From Bacteroidales bacterium (GTDB lineage Bacteria; Bacteroidota; Bacteroidia; Bacteroidales; F082), in assembly GCA_015709215.1 (NCBI GenBank), contig JACCQN010000040.1:1-32727 (forward strand): a stretch of 32,727 nucleotides of DNA. Direction: 5' to 3'. The translations under genes were made by a program, and so were the position numbers. This document shows positions 25,453 to 32,727 of this stretch, piece after piece. The notes beneath the pieces were generated by a model. The model ran no database searches, was not told where the DNA came from, and saw only the letters and a list, made by a program, of their open reading frames with translations. Every line of letters begins with the position of its first letter. Positions within the stretch are counted from its first letter, which is position 1.

Positions 25453-25485
25453 CAATCTTTTAAAGTAATCGTCGAAAAGGGCTAA

Positions 25486-26691
25486 TTATGGATTCGTTAA
25501 TTTCCGGGCTTCTTCGTTGCTGATGCGCTTCGACTGATAAAAAGCAACAACAAAAGCATCTTTAAACCCCTGTTGCTTCAAGGCAGCCTGATGTCTTTGA
25601 GCGGCTTGCTGAGTTTCAAAAGCACCACTGGTATATTTGTGCAGGCCATTGTGTTCGTACGAAAACAGCTCCGAAATGCCTTTTAGTCGTTGGTCTGTTG
25701 AAGCAAGTTCCCGTGGACTGGTTAAAAACTGAACCCTGTATATAACCTTATCCTTTGCGGGTTTTGGATCTGGAGTTTTAGTAGTCGAAGTTTTTTCTGC
25801 CGGAATATCGGGAGCAAGTATGGCACGTTGCTCGTCTGTGAGTTGCGGAGGCAAGGAATTTTCGCGTTCATACGCCAGCTTAAACTCTTTGAAAGCCCTG
25901 TAGATAGCCGAAGCCATATACACCTGGCCTTCTTCTGACAACAAAAAGGCTTTTTCGGACGGATTGGAGATAAATCCAAGCTCAACCAGCACACTGGGCA
26001 TGGTGGTGCGATAAAGTACCAGAAAGCCCGCCTGCTGCACACTCCTGTCTTTGCGGCCAACACGTGTTGTAAACTGTTCCTGAATTTTCTGTGCCAACTG
26101 AATACTTTGGCTTTTATATTCACTCTGATACAGCGAAAGGGCGATATAAGCTGCGGTGCTGTTGGGATCAAATCCGCCATATTCATCATCGGCATTTTCT
26201 TCGTAAAGGATGGCCGCATTCTCGAGTTTTGCTACTTCCAGATTGGCCTGACTGCGATGATCGCCCATCACAAATGTCTCGGCACCGTAAACAGAAGAAG
26301 CCCTTACTGAATTGCAGTGAATAGAAATAAACACATCGGCATTATTCTGATTGGCGATGGCTGCCCGACGATGCAATTCAACAAACTCATCTTTAGTACG
26401 CGTGTAAATTACCTTTACATCAGGCAGGTATTGTTTGATATAATTACCGGTGCGCAAAGCTACATCCAGTACGATGTCCTTTTCTTTGGAGCGCTTGTCA
26501 ACAGCTCCGGGATCTTTTCCTCCATGCCCGGGATCAATTACAACCGTCCGGATTTTGCTGCCTCGCTGCGCAAAGCTGTCAACAGGATAAGATATTAGCA
26601 ACAATGCAACAACAAAAAGCATCGACCATCGTTGGATCAGGGAACGTTGGGTATTCGCTTTTTGAAAGTATATTTGCACACTGTAATTCAT
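25486..26691 (-). CDS. N-acetylmuramoyl-L-alanine amidase (Amidase_3) with SPOR-like tail
   Basis: 401 residues. Amidase_3 enzymes cut the amide bond between MurNAc and the stem peptide during daughter-cell separation. A signal or anchor segment covers about 23-41. The catalytic domain covers about 48-275, with zinc ligands His56 (DPGHGG), Glu70 (KEKD) and His125 (SIHCNS), and catalytic Glu237 (VLVELGFISN). A Pro/Lys linker (about 285-320) leads to a SPOR-like C-terminal domain (about 320-395, ending KDAFVVAFYQ). The ATG at 26691 almost coincides with the predicted transcription start, so an internal GTG (26679) or ATG (26622) may be used. Its 5' end meets the divergent lptD. Confidence 0.93.
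   Translation of the reverse strand: MNYSVQIYFQKANTQRSLIQRWSMLFVVALLLISYPVDSFAQRGSKIRTVVIDPGHGGKDPGAVDKRSKEKDIVLDVALRTGNYIKQYLPDVKVIYTRTKDEFVELHRRAAIANQNNADVFISIHCNSVRASSVYGAETFVMGDHRSQANLEVAKLENAAILYEENADDEYGGFDPNSTAAYIALSLYQSEYKSQSIQLAQKIQEQFTTRVGRKDRSVQQAGFLVLYRTTMPSVLVELGFISNPSEKAFLLSEEGQVYMASAIYRAFKEFKLAYERENSLPPQLTDEQRAILAPDIPAEKTSTTKTPDPKPAKDKVIYRVQFLTSPRELASTDQRLKGISELFSYEHNGLHKYTSGAFETQQAAQRHQAALKQQGFKDAFVVAFYQSKRISNEEARKLTNP
26646..26676 (+). promoter_or_regulatory. Promoter for lptD
   Basis: GTTG (26646-26649), 19 nt, then TATATTTG (26669-26676): the -7 is exact and the -33 is one base off TTTG, at the right spacing. It lies inside the 5' end of the divergent amidase frame and forces the lptD start to lie downstream of about 26683. 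Confidence 0.6.
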
Positions 26692-26695
26692 AAGG

Positions 26696-26703
26696 CAAAA
26701 TTA
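26696..26703 (-). promoter_or_regulatory. -7 promoter box for the amidase gene
   Basis: TAATTTTG on the minus strand, exact TAnnTTTG, only 5 nt before the ATG at 26691. It lies 19 bp from the opposing lptD -7 box, so the two promoters are interleaved. Confidence 0.5.
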
Positions 26704-26718
26704 ACCAGATTCATAACA

Positions 26719-29520
26719 TTGTCGGCATCAAAATCACATCCTTTTGTCACTACTGTCTTTAGCTTATTGCTTGCTGCATTGGTTTTGATGTTGAACAATC
26801 AGGTCTCATTGGCAAAAATAATGCCATCAAATAACGATTTTAAATCGTTTTTGGTATGTCCCGACACCTTAAAGCAAGCCGACAGTCTTAAGCTCAGACT
26901 TGTGCGGGATACTTTAAATTTTCCTGACAGTGTTGTTTATAAAACTGATAGTGTACATCAAGAACGAGAACTACCGGTGATGACACTGAAAGACAGCCTT
27001 GCCAAAGGCGATACCATAGCAAAAACAAACAAACCAAAAACAGCCATTGATTATAAGGTAGAGCGCTCGGCACGTGATTCTATCATACAGGATTTGCGCA
27101 ATCAAAAAGTTTACCTTTATGGAGATGCGGTTATAATTTATGGCGACATCAAATTGGAAGCCGCCTACATTGAGGTAAATTTTGAGCGCAACGAGGTTTA
27201 TGCCCGTGGTGTTCCCGATTCAACTGGTAAACTTATTGGAACACCTGTTTTTACTGAGTCGGGGCAAACGTTTGAAGCTAAAGAGATGACCTACAACTTC
27301 ACCACCAAAAAGGGTTTGATCAAAACGGTAGTTACGGAAGATGGACAGGGGTTTTTACATGGAAATGTGGTAAAAAAAATGGATAACGACAATATTAATA
27401 TCCATACAGGATCATACACTACCTGCAATAATAAAGAACATCCGCATTTTGCTTTTAAATTCCGAAAATCAAAAGTGATACCGGATAATAAGATCGTTAC
27501 CGGGCCGGCTTATCTGGCCATCGAAGGTGTGCCTACGCCGATAGCAGTGCCTTTTGGCCTTTTCCCAAATAATTCGGGGCAGCGTTCAGGGATTGTGATT
27601 CCTACCTATGGCGAATCAACTAACAGAGGTTTCTATTTCGAAAATGGCGGCTTTTATTGGGCAATAAGTGATTATGTTGATTTGAATATACTTGGTGATA
27701 TTTATACGCGTGGCAGCTGGGCCATTAAGCCAACTATGCGTTATACCAAACGTTATAAGTATAATGGAAGTTTCAATACCAGCTATGCCATCAATATAAC
27801 AGGCACCGAGGGAACTAATGATTATCGAAAAAGTAGAGATTTCAGGGTAAGGTGGACGCATCGACAGGATGCTAAGGCACGTCCGGCAGGTCGTTTTAGT
27901 GCGGATGTTTTTATTGTGAGTTCCAACTTTAATACATTTAATCCGGTGACCACCGAAAATTATCTCAGCAACGAGTTTAAATCCAGCATTGCCTACCAAA
28001 CCAACTGGAATAATAAATATTTCCTCACCCTCAATGCCAGCCACCGCCAAAATACTAAAACCAAAATGGTTGATGTAACGCTTCCGGAAATGACTTTTTC
28101 GGTAAACCGACTTTATCCTTTAAAACGAAAAGATCCTGTTGGCCGCCCAAAATGGTATGAAGAACTAAACATCAATTATAATATGAATGCCCGAAACAGC
28201 CTCAGCATGCCCGACAGTATGTTGTTTAAGCCTGATGCTTTTTCAAAGATGCAGAATGGTATTCAGCATAATTTACCCGTTAACCTTCCACTCAAAGTAT
28301 TCAAGTATTTTACTTTGACCAATTCGGTGAGAATTACTGACAGGATGTATTTCAATTATAAAAAAAGAAGCTGGAGTAATGATACTTTATTTAACGGCAA
28401 CGACACGATTGTTGGGTATGTAAAAACTGATACCATTCAGGGTTTTAATAATGTGGTGGATTTCAATCTTTCTACTAACCTCACCACCAAGCTTTATGGA
28501 ATGGTTAACTTCAAAAAAGGACCTATAAGGGCTATCAGGCACGTATTTACGCCACGGTTGGGGTTCACTTACACGCCTGCTTTCGGCGATCCATACTGGG
28601 GTTATTATGATTCCTATATTGACGGAGATGGAGAGGAACAGCTCTATTCCAGGTTTGAAGGAGCCATTTATGGCTCACCACCAAAGGAAAAGTCGGGACA
28701 AATAAGTTTTGGTTTTAGCAATAACCTCGAAATCAAAGTGCCCTCGCGCAAGGATACGATTTCGGGTTTGAAGAAAGTGGTGCTGATCGAAGACCTTTCT
28801 ATCTCCGGAAGTTATGATCTGGCCAGGGATTCCCTGAATTTTTCCTATATCACCCTGAGCGGACGAACCAGGTTGTTCAAAAATTTAAATATCCAGTACA
28901 GCAGCAGCTGGGATCCGTATGCGCTCGATTCAGCAGGCAGGCGGATTAATCAGTTTGAATGGGATGTGAACAAAAGGCTTTTGCGCAAAAGTCAATCTAG
29001 CTGGAATTTTAGCCTTAACTGGAATTTACGACAGCAGGATTTTGCCAAAGATAAAAACAAAAAGACAGAAACCGGCGTTGAGCTGCAGAATCAAATGAAG
29101 GAGTCATCATTTGGTAGCGAAGACGAACTGGCCGAAATCAACCAAAATCCTGACGATTATATCGACTGGACGGTTCCTTGGTCTTTGACACTTAACTATT
29201 CCATGCGCTACAGCAATCGTATAAGCTACCTTGATTTTGTGAGAGCAGATGAAAAGGAAATCGTGCAAACGCTTGGTGTTTCGGGAGAAGTAAACATCAC
29301 GCCCAAATGGAAGTTTACCTTTAGAACAGGATGGGATTTTAATAATAACGATCTTACCTACACCTCTATAAATATCTATCGCGATCTGCATTGCTGGGAG
29401 ATGCGGTTCAGCTGGATCCCGCTGGGTGCACGCAAAAGCTGGAACTTTTCGATCAACGTAAAAGCTTCGGTGCTACAAGATCTGAAACTAAACAAGAAGA
29501 AGGATTTCCGGGATATTTAA
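26719..29520 (+). CDS. lptD: LPS-assembly outer-membrane protein LptD
   Basis: LptD inserts LPS into the outer leaflet of the outer membrane. About 933 residues from the proposed TTG start at 26719, which gives the signal peptide MSASKSHPFVTTVFSLLLAA; an ATG at 26632 lies upstream of the promoter and inside the amidase gene, so it is unlikely. An N-terminal OstA-type domain covers about residues 110-250 (VYLYGDAVIIYGDIKLEAAY). Then comes the LptD-characteristic stretch with TGSYTTCNN and the IPTYGESTNRGFYFENGGFY block. The rest is a large beta-barrel with dense aromatic strands, ending in the typical C-terminal region (FSINVKASVLQDLKL). It converges on meaB with 2 bp between stop codons and no terminator seen. 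Confidence 0.92.
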   Translation: MSASKSHPFVTTVFSLLLAALVLMLNNQVSLAKIMPSNNDFKSFLVCPDTLKQADSLKLRLVRDTLNFPDSVVYKTDSVHQERELPVMTLKDSLAKGDTIAKTNKPKTAIDYKVERSARDSIIQDLRNQKVYLYGDAVIIYGDIKLEAAYIEVNFERNEVYARGVPDSTGKLIGTPVFTESGQTFEAKEMTYNFTTKKGLIKTVVTEDGQGFLHGNVVKKMDNDNINIHTGSYTTCNNKEHPHFAFKFRKSKVIPDNKIVTGPAYLAIEGVPTPIAVPFGLFPNNSGQRSGIVIPTYGESTNRGFYFENGGFYWAISDYVDLNILGDIYTRGSWAIKPTMRYTKRYKYNGSFNTSYAINITGTEGTNDYRKSRDFRVRWTHRQDAKARPAGRFSADVFIVSSNFNTFNPVTTENYLSNEFKSSIAYQTNWNNKYFLTLNASHRQNTKTKMVDVTLPEMTFSVNRLYPLKRKDPVGRPKWYEELNINYNMNARNSLSMPDSMLFKPDAFSKMQNGIQHNLPVNLPLKVFKYFTLTNSVRITDRMYFNYKKRSWSNDTLFNGNDTIVGYVKTDTIQGFNNVVDFNLSTNLTTKLYGMVNFKKGPIRAIRHVFTPRLGFTYTPAFGDPYWGYYDSYIDGDGEEQLYSRFEGAIYGSPPKEKSGQISFGFSNNLEIKVPSRKDTISGLKKVVLIEDLSISGSYDLARDSLNFSYITLSGRTRLFKNLNIQYSSSWDPYALDSAGRRINQFEWDVNKRLLRKSQSSWNFSLNWNLRQQDFAKDKNKKTETGVELQNQMKESSFGSEDELAEINQNPDDYIDWTVPWSLTLNYSMRYSNRISYLDFVRADEKEIVQTLGVSGEVNITPKWKFTFRTGWDFNNNDLTYTSINIYRDLHCWEMRFSWIPLGARKSWNFSINVKASVLQDLKLNKKKDFRDI

Positions 29521-29522
29521 CT

Positions 29523-30620
29523 TTATTTCAGTTTGCTGAAATATTCATCGAGTAATTGCTGGGCTGCCACATAAGCCGTTAGCTTGTGCTGTTTTACAGC
29601 CATTTCCATTGCCGGAAGCTGATCAGCCATTTCCGGGTTTTCATAAAAACGTCTTTTCAGGGCTTCGTCGATGGTTTCATACATCACCCGAACGGATTGC
29701 TGTGTGCGTTTGTGCGTGAGAAAGCCGTTGGTTTTGATTGTTTTAAGATGATCAGTAACCATTTGCCAAACGGTATCAATCCCTTTGTTTTGCAAGGATG
29801 AACAGGTGAGCACTTTGGGCTCTACTCCTGATTCGGCTGGTGGAAACAGGTGCAATGCACTTTCGCATTCGGCTTTGGCCCGATTGGCGCGTGCAATATT
29901 ATCTCCATCCGCTTTATTTACCACAATGCCATCCGCCATTTCCATGATGCCCTTTTTGATGCCTTGCAATTCGTCGCCGGCTCCACTGATCAGGATCAGC
30001 AGGAAAAAATCTACCATGCTGTGGACGGCCGTTTCCGATTGTCCCACACCCACGGTTTCAACAAAAATATTATCAAACCCGGCGGCTTCACACAGTATGA
30101 TACTTTCGCGGGTTTTTCGGGCAACGCCACCCAAAGTTCCGGCAGCAGCCGAAGGCCGGATGTAAGCATTGGGATGCGATGAAAGCTGCTCCATACGGGT
30201 TTTATCGCCCATAATACTGCCTTTTGATTTCTGGCTGCTCGGGTCGATGGCCAGCACTGCAACTTTTTGATTTTGTTCGCAAAGGAACATACCCAAAGCT
30301 TCTATAAAAGTGCTTTTCCCTGCACCCGGAACGCCGGTTATGCCCAGCCGAAGTGCCTCTCCGGAGTGAGGCAGACAAGCAGCAATAATTTCCTGAGCCA
30401 CCTGCTGATGAGCCGGCAGATTACTTTCGACCAGTGTTATAGCTTTGCTTAGCAGTACCCTATCGCCGCACAAAATCCCATCTATATATTCCTGTGCAGG
30501 AAGCAATTGCTGCTTGCGATTTTTCAGCCGTTCAATGGCCGCAGTATTAAGCGAATCGGGTTGCTCAATACCGGCATTCACTTTCAGGGTGCTGTCTTTT
30601 ATGGGTTTTTGATCTTCCAT
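29523..30620 (-). CDS. meaB: Methylmalonyl-CoA mutase-associated GTPase MeaB (ArgK/LAO family)
   Basis: 365 residues from the ATG at 30620; an ATG 24 nt upstream is less likely because a perfect -7 box (30642-30649) lies just before it. MeaB is a SIMIBI-class G protein that loads and protects the B12 cofactor of methylmalonyl-CoA mutase. Visible motifs are the P-loop GVPGAGKS (about 96-103), LAIDPSSQKSKGSIMGDKTR, the Mg-binding FVETVGVGQSE and the guanine-specificity VVNKADGDN, then the C-terminal dimer arm. The mutase subunits are not in this window. The call is secure as a family; its usual partner supports propionate/succinate metabolism. Confidence 0.95.
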   Translation of the reverse strand: MEDQKPIKDSTLKVNAGIEQPDSLNTAAIERLKNRKQQLLPAQEYIDGILCGDRVLLSKAITLVESNLPAHQQVAQEIIAACLPHSGEALRLGITGVPGAGKSTFIEALGMFLCEQNQKVAVLAIDPSSQKSKGSIMGDKTRMEQLSSHPNAYIRPSAAAGTLGGVARKTRESIILCEAAGFDNIFVETVGVGQSETAVHSMVDFFLLILISGAGDELQGIKKGIMEMADGIVVNKADGDNIARANRAKAECESALHLFPPAESGVEPKVLTCSSLQNKGIDTVWQMVTDHLKTIKTNGFLTHKRTQQSVRVMYETIDEALKRRFYENPEMADQLPAMEMAVKQHKLTAYVAAQQLLDEYFSKLK

Positions 30621-30641
30621 ACTATCACTTGATTCAGCTGA

Positions 30642-30649
30642 CAAAGTTA
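30642..30649 (-). promoter_or_regulatory. -7 promoter box for meaB
   Basis: TAACTTTG on the minus strand, exact TAnnTTTG, 21 nt before the ATG at 30620. It lies between the meaB start and the broken gene upstream. Confidence 0.55.
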
Positions 30650-30673
30650 GTTTTTTAGGTTGGGATTTGCTTA

Positions 30674-32478
30674 CTATTGAGCGATCACTTTACCGCTTAA
30701 CATCTCTCCATCAGCTTGGAGGGAGTAAAAATACATTCCCTTTTCAGAAAATTTTTTGTTCCACAAAAGTTGATGTTTTCCGGCAGGTAAACTTCCGGAA
30801 TAGATTTCATCGACGAGCTGGCCCAATGGATTCCAAATTTTGATGGTTACACTTTCAGGCCGGTTGAGGGTGAATGAAAAGCTGATTTTTTCATTAAACG
30901 GATTGGGGTGAACACGTAAATCATCAACAGGATTTTTTGCTGTTGTTTCCTGGATAAAGTCGGGCAAGCCATCCATTTTATAGGCAACTTCAAATACACC
31001 TCCGGCTCCGGCAGGCAAGGAAAGTATGCGCGTGTGCGGATCAAAGTGTGACCAGCTTTCGCCATTGTTTTGCACATCGGCCAGCCTAAATTTTTCAAAA
31101 TCGACTGCTAAAGGATTCATCCTTATTTGGTGCTCAAAATTGACCGGTTTAAAGTGATAGTAGAGCCTTGCAGTATCCCTTTGTAAAACCAGTTTGGCAT
31201 AGAGATAGGAATAGTAAGCTGTTTCGATGGAATGGTAAGCCGCTTTGCCCATGCTGCCTTTGTTTTCGTCCCAAAAACCGCCGGAATAAGACACACGGCC
31301 GCCTTCGCGCGAGCGATCGGCATACACTTCTCCATAAACCGGATCAACAAAATATTCCATAAAGAATTTCAGGCTTTCATCGGCCATTTTAAAGGTATTT
31401 AACTTCACGCGTAATTTCCCACAACAATAAGCCGGATGTGATGGCCTGCTCTATCTGCCACCAGGCTTTGGCAGTATCAGAGGCTCCGTACAAATACATT
31501 TCCCCTGATATTCTGTCGTAATCTTTATAAGGGCCGCCAAATTTATGGTCGTAGCCTTTTTGCAGCACATGATCAACAAGCAATCTGGCAGAAGCCAAAG
31601 CAGATTCATCCCCCGTCATCCGGTAAATTCGTGCTAAACTCCAGCCTGTTTTAAGCACATGACCCATAATCGTCTGGCGCTCAGAGGATTTTTCGGACCA
31701 GTTGTAGTGATAGATTTCCGCAAATCCGATTCCGTTATCGCGCATGGAAGCAATCAAATGCATCTGAATATTTTGCTGCAGCTGAACCAAACGATCATGA
31801 TAACGTGTTTCACCGGTAAGCAGCCACAAATTCCACAAATGAGTCGTAATGGCATCAACAGTGGCATTAAAGCTTTTATCGTTTCCCTGAACACCACTGC
31901 GCGAAACCTTGTCGAAATAGCCAAAATTGACAGGATCATCATCCCATAAAGCATCTTCAATAAATGTGTAGCTTTGGTCCATGGTCGCAGCAACCAAAGT
32001 GTCATTGATAGCTTCCCAAAAAGCCATCAACCCCAGCATGGCATAATGCTGATCAAAAGCTTTTTTAACACCGGTATCGGGATTGCTTCCCGAACGTGAG
32101 CTATTTGCAAACCACCCGCCGTAAGTGGTGTCCCATAGGTGTACTTTCATAAAATTTAAGGCCGATGCTGCCTTTAACCTTTAAAAGGCAGGAAGTATCA
32201 CCTGTCATCATAAAAGCGCGACTGAAACCATAGGCATTTCGTGAGAGCGAAACAAGACCTTTAGTGCTGGAATTCAATATATTGCCTGACCGGCCAATAT
32301 CCGTAAAGAAGCCACCATAGCTGGTGTCTTCAACGCCGCTCCAGAAATTGGCGCAGTCTTGCACATAATCCAGCAATAATTCAGGATTATTAAAATGCTC
32401 GCTTTGCGTATTATATTGCGCATCAACCGCGGTATTCAGCGTAAAGAGTGTCAACAGGAGTATTATAATTCGTTTCAT
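30674..32478 (-). pseudogene. Secreted AGE-type alpha/alpha-barrel protein with T9SS sorting domain, broken by two frameshifts
   Basis: Three consecutive frames on the minus strand make one protein: 32478 to about 32180 (signal peptide MKRIIILLLTLFTLNTAVDA, then TSYGGFFTDIGRSG), about 32170 to 31392, and about 31388 to 30674. The body resembles the N-acylglucosamine 2-epimerase (AGE) alpha/alpha-barrel group, with repeated YGGFF/YGGWF motifs and helix pairs; a glycoside hydrolase of similar fold is possible. The end is a T9SS sorting domain (VHPNPFNEKISFSFTL to GKVIAQ). The first break is a 7-bp tandem duplication (CCTTTAA at 32171-32177 and 32178-32184); removing one copy rejoins the frames as CLLKAASALNFMKV. 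The second needs one base less at 31388-31394 (CTT TAA A). The repaired product would be 598 residues. It is a recent pseudogene, a switchable gene, or an assembly error. Confidence 0.85.
32171..32184. repeat. 7-bp tandem duplication that shifts the frame
   Basis: CCTTTAA occurs twice in direct succession (TTAAAGG twice on the coding strand). The extra seven bases shift the frame of the AGE-type gene by +1. Confidence 0.85.
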
Positions 32479-32657
32479 GGTTTTGAATCTTCAAGGCTCA
32501 AAGGAAAAGAAAAATAACTGATTTGGTAATTGTTTTTCAGTCAAAGGCTTCATCGGGAGGGCCGCAGGTTCGCGTGTCAAGATTCCCTTAGAGCGCATAA
32601 ATTTTAAAAACAAGCGCATAAGACTGTATCAATATTCCCTCAATCCTAAAAAAACAT

Positions 32658-32665
32658 TAATTTTG
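32658..32665 (+). promoter_or_regulatory. -7 promoter box for the tRNA at the window end
   Basis: TAATTTTG, exact TAnnTTTG, about 12 nt before the predicted tRNA 5' end. Confidence 0.6.
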
Positions 32666-32677
32666 CACTCTCAATTT

Positions 32678-32727
32678 CTCTCCGTAGCTCAGTTGGCAGA
32701 GCATCCCGATTTTACATCGGGAGGGCC
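32678..32727 (+). tRNA. Partial tRNA, cut by the window end, probably tRNA-Val (TAC)
   Basis: The 5' half of a tRNA: TA at positions 8-9, D arm GCTC-AGTTGGCA-GAGC, A26, then an anticodon arm and variable-loop bases GGGCC. The arm is odd. TCCCG/CGGGA (standard positions) leaves a 9-nt loop ATTTTACAT instead of seven; pairing further gives a 7-bp stem with loop TTTAC. Val(TAC) is the best reading by likeness to known Val arms. The acceptor 5' half (CTCTCCG) cannot be checked because the 3' half lies outside the window. Confidence 0.7.

Noticed and set aside
31389-32150. Treating the middle piece of the AGE-type gene as an independent protein
   Set aside because: It lacks a signal peptide and start signal, and its neighbours in other frames complete the same fold and the T9SS tail.

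Overview
The window reads as chromosomal DNA of a Bacteroidota species with moderate, AT-leaning base composition. The clearest signs are: perfect or near-perfect TAnnTTTG -7 promoter boxes before many genes, with almost no Shine-Dalgarno sequences; type IX secretion (T9SS) C-terminal sorting domains on two secreted proteins; S46 and M49 peptidases of the Bacteroidota kind; a DUF4837 lipoprotein; an OstA-like LPS protein; and SPOR-like C-terminal domains. Order or family cannot be fixed from the sequence. I see no phage, insertion sequence, integron or CRISPR array. The one clearly accessory element is a higBA toxin-antitoxin pair.

Layout. 1-4.5 kb: a short unknown gene; tRNA-Gln(CTG) with its own promoter and terminator, lying just behind glnS; a fructosamine-kinase-family gene; and an ECF sigma factor overlapping a small membrane protein that is probably its regulator. 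4.5-8.1 kb: a secreted M64 metallopeptidase, a 40-residue membrane peptide with its own promoter, and a secreted peptidylarginine-deiminase-like enzyme with a T9SS sorting domain. 8.2-12.8 kb: tatA, an MltD-type lytic transglycosylase with three LysM repeats, a DUF4837 lipoprotein, and an outer-membrane beta-barrel protein with a SPOR-like tail. 12.9-19 kb: lysS, then an M49-type zinc peptidase lipoprotein and an S46 dipeptidyl-peptidase predicted to be DPP7-like. 19-23.4 kb: a small Cys-rich membrane protein diverging from a Crp/Fnr regulator across a TGAT-N4-ATCA palindrome, an OstA/LptA-like protein, and a GT39/ArnT-type glycosyltransferase. 23.7-24.3 kb: higBA. 24.4-29.5 kb: an MlaD-type MCE protein, a cell-wall amidase, and LptD, the last two divergent with interleaved promoters. 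29.5-32.5 kb: meaB, then a secreted AGE-type alpha/alpha-barrel protein with a T9SS domain, broken by two frameshifts. The window ends inside a tRNA gene.

Three themes link the genes. Envelope building: OstA-like protein, LptD, MlaD, amidase, MltD, TatA and a GT39 transferase. Extracellular or periplasmic protein use: M64, M49 and S46 peptidases, with the deiminase acting on peptidyl arginine. Translation: GlnRS with a cognate tRNA, and LysRS. The most interesting points are the PPAD-like deiminase, the 7-bp tandem duplication that breaks the AGE-type gene, the short membrane peptide, and the Fnr-like box beside a Cys-containing Crp/Fnr regulator. I do not see a multi-gene system that I would confidently call new.
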